Source: an uncultured Prevotellaceae bacterium (GTDB lineage Bacteria > Bacteroidota > Bacteroidia > Bacteroidales > Bacteroidaceae). From it: a stretch of DNA of 55,590 nt. Shown piece after piece: positions 6,528 to 14,925 of the stretch. The stretch is taken from the NCBI GenBank assembly GCA_900316475.1, contig ONDA01000019.1:1-55590 (forward strand). Reading direction: 5' to 3'. Made by a program: the position numbers and the translations under genes. Every line of letters begins with the position of its first letter. The stretch's first letter is position 1. The notes beneath the pieces were generated by a model. That model was not told where the DNA came from. It did not search any database and worked only from the letters and a program-made list of their open reading frames with translations.

Positions 6528-6552
6528 TTAACCCACAAAAACGAAGAAAGCA

Positions 6553-7758
6553 ATGAAGACAAAGAAATTTCTTAGCATGGCCGCCCTCGCACTGGTGGGT
6601 GCCATGATGACCGGCTGCTCTAGCGATGAAGACTTTAGCAATCCGCAGCAGCCCGAGAACAAGAACAACCTAGTAACCCTGACCACCACCGTAGGCTTCG
6701 ACGATGCCGCCGGAACAACCCGCGCACTCAGCAGCACGGGCGTGAAAACCTTTGCCGCAGGCGAGACGATGGCCGTGATTTACTATAACGGAACATCTAT
6801 AGTAAAAGCTGTGAGCCATGCCCTCGAAGCTGGCGATATCACCAATGAAGGCAAGAATGCAACCTTTACTTTCGATCTCGAAACTCCCAGTAAAAGTGGT
6901 AGCGTACTCTACATCTATCCCGCTGCAATGGCTGGTGAAACGGGGGTTGACATAACCAAGCTCAACACGCAGGAAGGCACGTTCGATGCTCTTCAAAGCA
7001 AATACGACCTCTGCACGAATTTTGGCGATTGGGACGGTGACAACCTGCCCTCGCTGACGCTTGAGAACCTTCTCGCCATCCTGGCCATCAACCTTAAGAA
7101 CGGCAGCACCGACATCACCAGCACCATCACGGACATGACCATCAGCGATGGCACGAACACCTACAACGTCAGCCGCGAGGCAGCCGCAGGCCCCATCTAC
7201 GTGGCCATCCAACCCACGTCCGGTGCTACCATCGAGGTTACCGCCACCGACGGCACCGATGACTACGTCAAGACATTGTCCGGCAAGACCTATGCAGCCG
7301 GCAACGGCTATAACGTCACCTGGAACATGACTAAGTTGCCCAAAGTGACGTGGAACAGCACGAATGTGTTCAAAGAAGATAACCAGAATGTCGAGCTTGA
7401 TCAATGGCACACGACTCCCCTCAATTATGAAGAAATTACGATTTCGTTTAGCGGAACTAGTGTCAGCAAGTTTAGCCCTTACTCCCCTGGAACGGGTGAT
7501 GCAGTCCTCATTTGTTTTGGAGGTGATGGCGACTCATTTACCTTCACGGCGCCGTCAGGCAAGAAGTTCACCAAGATTGAGATAATCGATAATTCTCATG
7601 TCGTCTTTGATGCATACGGTGACTGGACACAGCCGGTGGATGATGATACGAAAATCGTATGGCGCGGTACTCCTGCAAGTACAGTGACGCTGGGCGGTTC
7701 TGAGAGTACATTCGCTTATGACCTCAACAGCATCGTGTTCACACTGAAAGATGAGTAA
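6553..7758 (+). CDS. Fimbrillin-like lipoprotein (401 aa)
   Basis: The signal ends with lipobox MTGC (Cys22). A fimbrillin-type first domain follows (VTLTTTVGFDD, TRALSSTG near 57, VLYIYPAAM near 120, YVAIQP near 217). A second domain from about 265 has alternating strands and a WRGTPASTVTLGG segment near the end. No enzyme motif is visible. It shares overall plan with the payloads of cassettes 1 and 2, but the sequences have diverged far more than their control regions. Probably exported and surface-exposed. The array of small hairpins and a strong terminator follow. Confidence 0.7.
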   Translation: MKTKKFLSMAALALVGAMMTGCSSDEDFSNPQQPENKNNLVTLTTTVGFDDAAGTTRALSSTGVKTFAAGETMAVIYYNGTSIVKAVSHALEAGDITNEGKNATFTFDLETPSKSGSVLYIYPAAMAGETGVDITKLNTQEGTFDALQSKYDLCTNFGDWDGDNLPSLTLENLLAILAINLKNGSTDITSTITDMTISDGTNTYNVSREAAAGPIYVAIQPTSGATIEVTATDGTDDYVKTLSGKTYAAGNGYNVTWNMTKLPKVTWNSTNVFKEDNQNVELDQWHTTPLNYEEITISFSGTSVSKFSPYSPGTGDAVLICFGGDGDSFTFTAPSGKKFTKIEIIDNSHVVFDAYGDWTQPVDDDTKIVWRGTPASTVTLGGSESTFAYDLNSIVFTLKDE

Positions 7759-7846
7759 AAAAATCGGGTCGGTTCTCTCTTCGAGAGTGTGGCGTTGCAA
7801 TCTCTGACCGAGGTCAGAGTGTGGCTTCGCAATCTAGATGATCCAC
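7759..7846. repeat. Tandem hairpin array of two units
   Basis: A shorter version of 2604-2726: the same AAATCGGGTCGGTT start, one CTCTCTTCGAGAG unit, one CTCTGACC/GGTCAGAG unit and the GATGATCCAC end. One unit is missing compared with the array after cassette 1. Confidence 0.75.
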
Positions 7847-7885
7847 GGTTACAGCCCCTCTGATACAAGAGAAATGTATAAATCG

Positions 7886-7913
7886 GGGAGCCTTCGGGCT
7901 CCCTGTTTTTTTT
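7886..7913 (+). terminator. Strong terminator after cassette 3
   Basis: GGGAGCC/GGCTCCC stem with a short loop, then TG and eight T. Nearly the same as 6067-6091. Confidence 0.85.
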
Positions 7914-7945
7914 GTCGGCAGGACTTAGGTCGTTGGGCGGTTGTT

Positions 7946-8025
7946 ATCTGTATGACAACAAGATGCAAGTAATTTCTACTGTTAAATATGGATACGAATA
8001 CATATGATTAACTTAACACCCTAGG
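7946..8025. mobile_element. Truncated copy of the 237-bp element (right 80 bp)
   Basis: Matches 1109-1188 with a single mismatch and is in the same orientation, ending in TTAACTTAACACCCTAGG. The left part and left terminal repeat are absent. The last 18 bp therefore form the inner half of the inverted repeat with 952-969. Confidence 0.8.
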
Positions 8026-8041
8026 TCTGTCCCCGTGTGCT
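8008..8041. repeat. Right arm of the inverted repeat bounding the cassette island
   Basis: Reverse complement of 937-970, extending beyond the element end through GTCTGTCCCCGTGTGCT. Because the match continues past the element border on both sides, the two ends share more than the mobile element alone. The 8042-8160 stretch after it holds no feature that I can support. Confidence 0.75.
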
Positions 8042-8160
8042 ACAGAGTCAGGATCCAGGCGGTGTCAGCAGTGTGGGGTATGTGGAGGTAGCGGGGCATG
8101 AGAGTGGGGTTGTTTTTGCTATTTGTTATGAGAGATTTTGATTGTTTGCTTTGAGAGGGA

Positions 8161-8457
8161 TTAGACCAGGACGCCTGTGCGCATCACGTCGTCGTAGAGG
8201 GGCGACCAGCGGTCTTCGGCCATGAGGACCGGTTCGATGAGGACGCTCACTTTGTCGCTGTCAGCACCGAGGGCCACACTGGTCTCATACCATTTGTCGT
8301 CATCCAGCTGAGGCAGGATGACGGCCACGTCGATGTCGCTCCACTTGTTGGCAGTGCCCTTGGAGTAGGACCCGTACATCATCACCTTGGCCCTGCCGCC
8401 GAAACGTGGCGAGATTATGCGTTTGTATTCTCTGACGAGCCGGAGGGCTTCATTGCG
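8161..8457 (-). pseudogene. Nucleotidyltransferase (MNT type) with lost start
   Basis: The product has the polymerase-beta-like signature GSYSKGTANKWSDIDVAV, giving G-S and D-x-D metal ligands, and ends ...VMRTGVLV as small MNT proteins do. The first start codon is a GTG at 8385, only four residues before that signature. The conserved N-terminal helix (NEALRLVREYKRIISP) is readable upstream in the same frame to about 8457, but no ATG, GTG or TTG precedes it before the frame runs into the end of the next gene. So either the 5' end is lost or an unusual start is used. No HEPN partner gene is beside it. Confidence 0.6.
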
Positions 8458-8476
8458 AGAAGATTCACAAAAAGGC

Positions 8477-8507
8477 TTTGTCGTCTCACGGAAAAAGCGT
8501 ACCTTTG
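8477..8507 (+). promoter_or_regulatory. Perfect promoter with no gene downstream
   Basis: TTTG at 8477-8480 and TACCTTTG at 8500-8507 with a 19-nt spacer fit the consensus exactly, reading right. Downstream on this strand there is no gene, only the reverse strand of the ComEA-like gene. It could drive an antisense RNA or be left over from a lost gene. Confidence 0.55.
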
Positions 8508-8527
8508 CAACGTCTAAATAAAAAACG

Positions 8528-9403
8528 TCATTTGAAATCGACGTAAGGTTCCAGGCGCTCTATGGCTTCGGGCGTGAAGTCGCGATCGAGACGCAGCTGC
8601 TGCAGATTTTCCAGATTACCATAGAGACGGCGGTAGTCGACAATGGCACGGGCCTGATAGAAATTGACATAAGGATGGCGCTTCAGTTCGTTGATGCCCA
8701 TGCTGTTGAGGTGCAGACAGCGCTTGGGCTGAGTGGAGTCGGGAATGATGAAGAAGGCAACGGCCGTCTCCGGGAAATCTTCTATTTCCAAGAGTTGCTG
8801 AACTTTGTAAAAACCACCGAGCCGACGGCGGTATTCCACAATCTTCCGCGCGAAATGGGAACCGATGCCGGGCACCTTTCGCAGGACGGTCGTGTCGGCA
8901 ACGTTCAGCACGACGCGCTCTTCGGGCAGCAGTTTGATGGGATAGCGCACGGTGTCGCGCTCTTCTATCGGTTCGTAGGCATAGAAATATCTTTCTGCCG
9001 GCAAGTTCTCTTCGCCGATTTGTATGTAAGGCTCTAAGCGGCGATACTGCTTCAGCGTGAGACCATAAAGACGGGCAAAGTCGCGCGGCTTCCTATAGAC
9101 GCCACCTGCCGCACGGTATCGGTAGATGTTGCGCACCTGCCACGGCTGCAGACCGAGGCGCAGAAGCTGGGTGCTGTCGGCTGTGTTGGGGTCGAAGGGG
9201 AAGAGTTCCGGCTGTCGTGACTCGGCTTGTTTGTAATAGTGCGACCGGCGGGACTTGTCGTACTTCTTGACTGACACTTCCTTGAGCGGCATCGTCTCCT
9301 GTCTGCTGTCGGTGAAATAGATGACACCCAGGGCTACTGCCACAAGACAAAGCAGGAAAATAATGGTGCGGCGGTCGGATTTTGTCAGATAGAAAAATTT
9401 CAT
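8528..9403 (-). CDS. Helix-hairpin-helix protein, ComEA-like (291 aa)
   Basis: Starts MKFFYLTKSDRRTIIF with one membrane segment (about residues 13-30), so it is anchored with the rest outside the cytoplasm. The soluble part has three helix-hairpin-helix units: FDPNTADSTQLLRLGL near 75, LNVADTTVLRKVPGIG near 170 and LNSMGINELKRHPYV near 235. The middle one has the strongest DNA-binding hairpin (VPGIGSHFARKIVEYR). ComEA-type proteins bind incoming DNA in competence; Bacteroidota carry this longer three-unit form. The start overlaps the transporter stop as ATGA, so it is the third gene of a minus-strand operon. Confidence 0.8.
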   Translation of the reverse strand: MKFFYLTKSDRRTIIFLLCLVAVALGVIYFTDSRQETMPLKEVSVKKYDKSRRSHYYKQAESRQPELFPFDPNTADSTQLLRLGLQPWQVRNIYRYRAAGGVYRKPRDFARLYGLTLKQYRRLEPYIQIGEENLPAERYFYAYEPIEERDTVRYPIKLLPEERVVLNVADTTVLRKVPGIGSHFARKIVEYRRRLGGFYKVQQLLEIEDFPETAVAFFIIPDSTQPKRCLHLNSMGINELKRHPYVNFYQARAIVDYRRLYGNLENLQQLRLDRDFTPEAIERLEPYVDFK

Positions 9404-10755
9404 ATAACGCCAAACTGGTGGAGGAATATGAGCAGGATGCACAACGGTACAACGTAACGCACACCGAAGCGCCAGACGGGGAACAACGACTCGCTGACAA
9501 TGCCATGGTTGGTAAACTCGTCGCGGACGACATTCCGAGAGACGACCCAGCCTACCATGAGGCTCGTCAACAAGGCACCGGCGGGCAGCATCACCTGTGC
9601 CGTCAGGAAGTCGCAGAAGTCCATCAGCGGCATACCGAAAAGACGGAGACTGTCGACAGCACCGACGCTGAGTGAACAGAACACACAGATGACACTGCAC
9701 ACAATGGTCAGTATCCACGCGGCACTTTGGCGCTTCATCTTCAGCTCTTCATGGAAGAAGGCGGTACCTATCTCGTGCATCGAAATGGTAGACGTCAGGG
9801 CGGCAAAGACGAGTAAGGCGTAGAACAGGATGCTGATGACATAGCCTACGGTGGGCATCGTGGCAAAAGCCTGCTGGAAGACGTTTGGCAGAGTGATGAA
9901 GATGAGCGACGGACCGGAGTCGGGGTTGACGCCAACGGAGAACGCGGCAGGGAAAATCATGAGACCGGCAAGGATGGCGATGACGGTGTCGAGCAGGGCT
10001 ATCTGCGTGGCCGACCGCAGGAGGTTCGTGTGGCGGCTGAAGTAGCTGGCATAGGTGCAGAGGCAGGCCGTGCCGAGGGAGAGTGAGAAGAAGGCCTGCC
10101 CAAGGGCTTCGAGCAGTACGCTATGGGTTACCTTCGAGAAATCTGGCAACAGCAGGAAACGGACACCTTCGATAGCTCCGGGCAACAGGCACGACGCCAC
10201 GACAATGACCACCAGCAGTACCAGCAGCAACGGCATCAGGATTTTCGATGCCCGCTCAATGCCATGTCGTACGCCGCGGACGACAATCAGATGGGTGATG
10301 AGCACGAAGATGACACCCCATAGACAGGGCTTCAACGGGTCGCTTGAGAATGTCTGGAAATACTGGCTGACATATTCGGTATCGCCGGTAAGCTGACCGC
10401 CAACCGATGCAAAGAGATATTGCAGACACCAGCCGGCCACAACAGCATAGAAGCCCAAGATGATGGTCGACGTAAAGATGCCCAGCAGGCCCACGCCCCG
10501 CCAGAGCTTGCCTCCCATCTTGCCATAGGCACGGTAGGCATTTGCCTGAGCGTGACGGCCGATGATGAACTCGCTCACCATCCCCGGAATGCCTAACAGC
10601 AAGATGCAGCCGAAATAAAGGATGATAAACGCAGCACCGCCGTTCTGCCCCGTCATGAACGGGAAGCGCCAGACATTGCCGAGACCAACGGCGGAGCCTG
10701 CCGTTGCCAGGATAACACCCAGCTTACTGCCGAAATTGCCACGATCCGCACTCAT
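9400..10755 (-). CDS. Sodium-dependent transporter, SNF/NSS family (451 aa)
   Basis: The start MSADRGNFGSKLGVILATAG overlaps the stop of the transporter upstream (ATGA), which decides it over an earlier in-frame Met. The TM1 signature GSAVGLGNVWRFPF, with the unwound GLGNVW that binds sodium and substrate, is at about residues 22-35. About eleven to twelve hydrophobic segments follow. NSS proteins carry amino acids or related amines into the cell with sodium. It resembles its upstream neighbour along the whole length, so the two arose by tandem duplication. The substrate cannot be read from the sequence. Confidence 0.88.
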   Translation of the reverse strand: MSADRGNFGSKLGVILATAGSAVGLGNVWRFPFMTGQNGGAAFIILYFGCILLLGIPGMVSEFIIGRHAQANAYRAYGKMGGKLWRGVGLLGIFTSTIILGFYAVVAGWCLQYLFASVGGQLTGDTEYVSQYFQTFSSDPLKPCLWGVIFVLITHLIVVRGVRHGIERASKILMPLLLVLLVVIVVASCLLPGAIEGVRFLLLPDFSKVTHSVLLEALGQAFFSLSLGTACLCTYASYFSRHTNLLRSATQIALLDTVIAILAGLMIFPAAFSVGVNPDSGPSLIFITLPNVFQQAFATMPTVGYVISILFYALLVFAALTSTISMHEIGTAFFHEELKMKRQSAAWILTIVCSVICVFCSLSVGAVDSLRLFGMPLMDFCDFLTAQVMLPAGALLTSLMVGWVVSRNVVRDEFTNHGIVSESLFPVWRFGVRYVVPLCILLIFLHQFGVI

Positions 10756-12149
10756 ATCAGTTCGAATTGATGAAGGAAGATGAACAGAATACACACAGGA
10801 CAGACGTACTTCACCAGGAACAAGAAGGCATGGAAGTAGTGACCGCGAAGCGTACCCCAGTTGGTGAACTCGTCGCGCACTATCTTATGGGGAACAAACC
10901 AGCCTATGAAGATGCAAGTCAGGAAGCCGACAATAGGCAGGAATATCTGACCTGTGATAAAGTCGAACCAGTCGAAGAGCGAACGGCCGAAGAATACCAA
11001 ACTATGGCCGACGGCTCCCAGCGACAATGAGCAGAAGACGCCCACAATACACGTGGAAACGGTAACGAGAATTGCCGCACGCTTGCGGGTGATGCTCAGC
11101 TCTTCATGCAAAAAAGCCGTCGACACCTCATGCAGCGACATCAGCGACGTCAGTGCTGCCAGCGACAACAGCAGAAAGAAGAGCAACGCGATGATATAGC
11201 CAACGATAGGCAACTGGGCAAAAGCCTGTTGGAAGACGTTGGGCAGGGTGATAAAGATGAGCGAGGGGCCGGAGTCGGGGTTGACGCCGACGGAAAATGC
11301 TGCCGGGAAAATCATAAGTCCGGCAAGGATGGCCACGCAGGAGTCGATGACGCCTATCTGTACTGCCGACTTCGTCAGATCGGTCTGCCGTGAGAAGTAG
11401 CTGGCATAGGTACAGATGCATCCCATAGCGATGGAGAGTGAATAGAACGACTGTCCTAAGGCTGCCAGGAAAACGTCGCTGTTGATGGCAGAGAAGTCGG
11501 GGTAGAAGAGGAACTCTATGCCCTTGTCGGCTCCTGGCAACAGGCACGACGCAGCAACGATGACGAACAGCAGCAAGAAGAGCGCCGGCATCAGCAGTTT
11601 CGACACCCTCTCAATACCGTCACGCACGCCATGCTCTATAATTAAATAGGTAATACCAAGAATGATGACCGTCCAGAATATCGGCTTCACGGGATCGCCC
11701 GAAAACTCGGCGAAATATTGTTGATAGTAGTCGGGAGGACCTTGCATCTGACCAATCAGCGATGCCCACACATACTGCAGGCACCAGCCGGCTACGACAG
11801 CATAGTAGCCCGTAATGAGGAATCCCGTGAGAACACCCATATAGCCGATGAATGCCCAAGGACGACCTTCGGCAATCTTCCTGAACGAACGGGCAGTGTT
11901 GGCCTGACCGTAACGGCCAATGATAAACTCGCTGACCATGCAGGGTATGCCTAAAAGCAATACGCAGGCTATATAAATAAGGATAAAAACGGCACCACCG
12001 TTCTCGCCAGCCATATAGGGAAAACGCCACACGTTTCCAAGTCCGACAGCGGAACCTGCCGTAGCTAAAACGACGCCCATCTTACTGCTAAAATTGGCTC
12101 TTTTTTCAGAACTGTTGTCACCAGCCCGAAGCCTTTTAAGTGCTCCCAT
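10752..12149 (-). CDS. Sodium-dependent transporter, SNF/NSS family (465 aa)
   Basis: Start chosen at MGALKRLRAGDN, 14 residues before the conserved SKMGVVLATAGSAVG. Longer readings run into the promoter region. TM1 carries GSAVGLGNVWRFPYM, and the VNPDSGPSLIFITLPNVFQ segment is shared word for word with the next gene. It is the first gene of a three-gene minus-strand operon (two transporters, then the ComEA-like gene), with ATGA overlaps at both junctions. Likely an amino-acid/sodium symporter in the inner membrane. The two copies may differ in substrate. Confidence 0.88.
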   Translation of the reverse strand: MGALKRLRAGDNSSEKRANFSSKMGVVLATAGSAVGLGNVWRFPYMAGENGGAVFILIYIACVLLLGIPCMVSEFIIGRYGQANTARSFRKIAEGRPWAFIGYMGVLTGFLITGYYAVVAGWCLQYVWASLIGQMQGPPDYYQQYFAEFSGDPVKPIFWTVIILGITYLIIEHGVRDGIERVSKLLMPALFLLLFVIVAASCLLPGADKGIEFLFYPDFSAINSDVFLAALGQSFYSLSIAMGCICTYASYFSRQTDLTKSAVQIGVIDSCVAILAGLMIFPAAFSVGVNPDSGPSLIFITLPNVFQQAFAQLPIVGYIIALLFFLLLSLAALTSLMSLHEVSTAFLHEELSITRKRAAILVTVSTCIVGVFCSLSLGAVGHSLVFFGRSLFDWFDFITGQIFLPIVGFLTCIFIGWFVPHKIVRDEFTNWGTLRGHYFHAFLFLVKYVCPVCILFIFLHQFELI

Positions 12150-12171
12150 TCCGTGATTCTTTAATTTTCGC

Positions 12172-12209
12172 TTGCAAAAATATAAAATATTTCTTACTTT
12201 TGCAGCAAA
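12172..12209. promoter_or_regulatory. Overlapping divergent promoters (VanZ gene and transporter operon)
   Basis: On the plus strand, TTG at 12172-12174 and TACTTTTG at 12195-12202 (20-nt spacer) serve the VanZ-like gene. On the minus strand, TATTTTTG lies at 12182-12175 with a TTTG about 23 nt behind it (12209-12206) for the transporter operon. The two promoters share DNA, so they may exclude each other. Confidence 0.6.
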
Positions 12210-12231
12210 ATTTCTTATAAAAATTCTGCTG

Positions 12232-12621
12232 ATGCTCGAAATTGTTGGAAAACATATTCGGAAATATCCTTCTTCTGTCGCCTGCATTGTCGTGGTGTGG
12301 CTGTTGTCGCTCGTGCCGTTTTTTCCCGAAACGCCGCTTGACAACGTACGTTTTGTTGACAAATGGGTACACCTTGTTATGTATGGCGGTACGACGGTGG
12401 TTATCTGGTGGGAATACTGGCGGCAACACCGCAACCAGCCGTCCTGTAGCCGACGGCTCCTCCTCTGGGGCGTTCTGGCTCCCATCCTGATGGGCGGATT
12501 GCTGGAGTTGCTGCAGGCCTATGCCACTACCACCCGCAACGGCGACTGGTTAGACTTTGCCGCCAACAGTCTCGGTGTCATCATCGGCGCCGCCTGCTCT
12601 TATCCGCTCAAACACTTATGA
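12232..12621 (+). CDS. VanZ family membrane protein (130 aa including start Met)
   Basis: Start chosen at MLEIVGKHIRKYP because the earlier Met codons lie in or next to the promoter. There are four hydrophobic segments, with the VanZ-type pattern: WLLSLVPFFPE near the start, then DKWVHLVMYGG, and later LLELLQAYATTTRNGDWLDFAANSLG. The last contains the Glu-Gln and Asp residues typical of this family. VanZ relatives are small inner-membrane proteins, named from teicoplanin resistance; most members have no defined role, and resistance should not be inferred here. It stands alone between a divergent operon and dut. Confidence 0.8.
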   Translation: MLEIVGKHIRKYPSSVACIVVVWLLSLVPFFPETPLDNVRFVDKWVHLVMYGGTTVVIWWEYWRQHRNQPSCSRRLLLWGVLAPILMGGLLELLQAYATTTRNGDWLDFAANSLGVIIGAACSYPLKHL

Positions 12622-12655
12622 TTCGTTCAAAACTGCGTTAAACTTCCTAATTCTT

Positions 12656-12686
12656 TTTGCTTTCTCGATTTTTCTTCGTAACTTTG
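12656..12686 (+). promoter_or_regulatory. Promoter of the dut operon
   Basis: TTTG at 12656-12659 and TAACTTTG at 12679-12686 with a 19-nt spacer, 19 nt before the dut start codon. Confidence 0.85.
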
Positions 12687-12705
12687 CACACTAAAATAAT
12701 AATGT

Positions 12706-13140
12706 ATGGAAATCAAAGTCGTAAATAAGGGGCATCAACCGCTGCCGACGTATGCCACGCCGCAGAGTGCCGGCATGGACTTGCGGGCAAATCTGGATGC
12801 TCCCGTCACCCTGCACCCCATGGAGCGACGGCTGATACCGACAGGGCTACACATCGCCCTGCCAGAGGGCTACGAGGCTCAGGTCAGGCCACGCAGCGGT
12901 CTGGCCTTGAAAAAGGGCATCACGGTACTTAACGCACCTGGAACGGTTGACGCTGACTACCGAGGCGAGGTTGGCGTGCTGCTCATCAACCTGTCGGCAG
13001 AAGACTTTGTGGTCAACGACGGTGAGCGCATTGCCCAGATGGTCATTGCCCGCCATGAGCAGGGAACGTTCCTGCAGGTTGACGTGCTCGACGAAACGGA
13101 GCGCGGCGAGGGCGGCTACGGACATACGGGAGTAAAGTGA
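12706..13140 (+). CDS. dut: dUTP diphosphatase
   Basis: Dut cleaves dUTP to dUMP and pyrophosphate, keeping uracil out of DNA and feeding dTMP synthesis. All five motifs of the trimeric family are visible in 144 residues: AGMDLRA (23-29), RPRSGLAL (63-70), [13 protein letters not shown] (about 82-94), RIAQMVI (about 109-115) and the C-terminal [10 protein letters not shown] (133-142), whose Tyr in place of the usual Phe should still stack on uracil. The length is normal. It is the first gene after a consensus promoter, 33 nt before the TPR gene. Confidence 0.95.
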   Translation: MEIKVVNKGHQPLPTYATPQSAGMDLRANLDAPVTLHPMERRLIPTGLHIALPEGYEAQVRPRSGLALKKGITVLNAPGTVDADYRGEVGVLLINLSAEDFVVNDGERIAQMVIARHEQGTFLQVDVLDETERGEGGYGHTGVK

Positions 13141-13164
13141 GAAGTGGGAAGAAAGAAGTGATAA

Positions 13165-13278
13165 GGAAGAAGTATGATTAGATTGTTTTTGGTGTTGGTA
13201 GTGTTATGGGGGTATTTGGGCGCGAGTGCTCAGACGCCTCCTGCAGCCCAGCAAGGTGGAAGTAATCATACTTCTTCC
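13165..13278. repeat. Inverted repeat spanning the start of the TPR gene
   Basis: GGAAGAAGTATGATTA at 13165-13180 is the exact reverse complement of 13263-13278. The left arm contains the start codon of the TPR gene, and the right arm encodes residues just after its signal peptide. The same GAAGTATGATT sequence flanks the four-helix-bundle gene in inverted orientation at 53518-53528 and 53935-53945, so it is a dispersed repeat. Confidence 0.8.
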
Positions 13279-14925
13279 TTCTTACCTCTTTCTTCATCCT
13301 TAACCTACGACACGTTTTTCCTCGAAGCCATCGTCCAGCGGCAGAAAGGCAACAACGATGCCGTCTTCGACCTGCTGCAGCACTGCATCAAGCTGAAGCC
13401 CGATGCTGCCGAAGCCTACTACTTCCTCGCACAGTACTACCTGCAACTGAAGAACGACAGCCTGGCTGGACAGAACTATCTGAAGGCCGCCGAACTGGAG
13501 CCCAACAACACCGTTTTCTTAGAGACCTTGGCACAATGGTATATCAACCAGCAGGATTTTGACAACGCCATCACGGCGTTAGAGCGCCTATACAACGAGG
13601 ACAAAAGTCGCGACGACCTGTTGGAAATGCTCTGTGAACTGTATCAGCAGACCGAGAACTACCCGAAAGCCATTGAGACGCTGAACAGGATAGAAGCGGC
13701 GGAAGGGAAAAGCGAGCATCTGTCGTACTCGAAAAGCGAAATCTATACTAAGCAGGGGATGAAGCAAGCCGCCATTGCCGAGATGGAAGCACTGGCCCGC
13801 CAATACCCGAACGACCTGAACTATAAGGGGATGTATGCAGACAAACTGCTGCAAAACGATGAGGAACAGCAGGCACTACGCCTCTACAACGAAATACTGG
13901 CCGAGGAACCCGACAACATCCGTGCCCTGGTATCGCTCCGCAGCTACTATAGGGTACAGGGCGAGACCGAGATTGTAGACTCACTGACCGAGCGAATCTT
14001 GCTCAACCCCTCTGCCACCACAGAGCAGCGCGTCTATATGATGCGACAGATGGTGGGCGAAAGCGAACGGGACGGCGGAGACAGCACGCAGGTGCTGGAG
14101 ATGTTTCACAAACTGCTACAGCAGCCTCAGAAGGATGCAGACATTGCCTCCCTCTGTGCTGCCTATATGAGTCTGAAGGAAATGCCACGCGACACGATTG
14201 CCGCGATACTTCATACCATTTTGCGGATAGCTCCCGACAACGCCGGCGCCCGCCTGCAACTCGTCAGCTACGCCTGGGACGCAAAAGACCTCGACGAGGT
14301 GGTGAGCCTCTGCCAGGACGCACGGCAGTACAATCCCGAAGAAATGGCTTTCTACTACTACCAGGGAATGGCCTTCTACCAGAAAGACCAACGCGACAAG
14401 GCTCTGGAGGCTTTCCAAAACGGCATCAGCGTCATCACCCAAGAGAGCAATCCCGCCATCGTCAGCGATTTCTATGCCGTTATGGGCGACCTGTTCTACC
14501 AGAAAGGGCTGCCTCAGCAGGCTTTCGAGGCCTACGACTCCTGTCTGCAATGGAAGGACGACAACATCATGTGCATGAACAACTACGCTTACTACCTCAG
14601 CGAACTGGGACAGCAGTTGGACAAGGCAGAGCAGATGAGCTATAAGACCATCAAGGCGGCTCCCAAGAATGCCACATACCTGGACACCTATGCCTGGATC
14701 CTGTTTATGAAAGAGCGCTACGCCGAGGCAAAAATCTATATCGACCAAGCTCTCCAGAACGACTCCGACAGCAGTGCCGTCATCATCGAGCACGCTGGCG
14801 ACATCTACGCCAAGGGGGGAAACGTCGAACGTGCGGTAGCGCTGTGGCAGCAGGCTCAAGAGATAGACCCTGACAACAAGATACTTAACAGAAAAATCAA
14901 ACGCAGAAAATACATTAAGAAATGA
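13174..14925 (+). CDS. Periplasmic TPR protein (583 aa)
   Basis: A signal peptide (residues 1-20, ending GASAQ) is followed by a low-complexity stretch GSNHTSSFLPLSSS that is encoded by the right arm of a dispersed repeat. From residue 50 on there are many tetratricopeptide repeats (for example DAAEAYYFLAQYYLQLKN and NIMCMNNYAYYLSELGQ) up to the C-terminus, which ends in basic residues. TPR arrays bind other proteins. The exported location and the operon with a DUF4292 lipoprotein and an EnvC-like factor suggest an envelope assembly or cell-separation role. It overlaps the next gene by four bases (ATGA). Confidence 0.8.
   Translation: MIRLFLVLVVLWGYLGASAQTPPAAQQGGSNHTSSFLPLSSSLTYDTFFLEAIVQRQKGNNDAVFDLLQHCIKLKPDAAEAYYFLAQYYLQLKNDSLAGQNYLKAAELEPNNTVFLETLAQWYINQQDFDNAITALERLYNEDKSRDDLLEMLCELYQQTENYPKAIETLNRIEAAEGKSEHLSYSKSEIYTKQGMKQAAIAEMEALARQYPNDLNYKGMYADKLLQNDEEQQALRLYNEILAEEPDNIRALVSLRSYYRVQGETEIVDSLTERILLNPSATTEQRVYMMRQMVGESERDGGDSTQVLEMFHKLLQQPQKDADIASLCAAYMSLKEMPRDTIAAILHTILRIAPDNAGARLQLVSYAWDAKDLDEVVSLCQDARQYNPEEMAFYYYQGMAFYQKDQRDKALEAFQNGISVITQESNPAIVSDFYAVMGDLFYQKGLPQQAFEAYDSCLQWKDDNIMCMNNYAYYLSELGQQLDKAEQMSYKTIKAAPKNATYLDTYAWILFMKERYAEAKIYIDQALQNDSDSSAVIIEHAGDIYAKGGNVERAVALWQQAQEIDPDNKILNRKIKRRKYIKK

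Noticed and set aside
1428-7758. Integron-like gene cassettes
   Set aside because: The repeats carry a promoter and leader at the 5' side and no attC-like folded site, and there is no tyrosine integrase in the window.
12232-12621. VanZ as an antibiotic-resistance gene
   Set aside because: There are no other van genes, and VanZ-like proteins are widespread without resistance.
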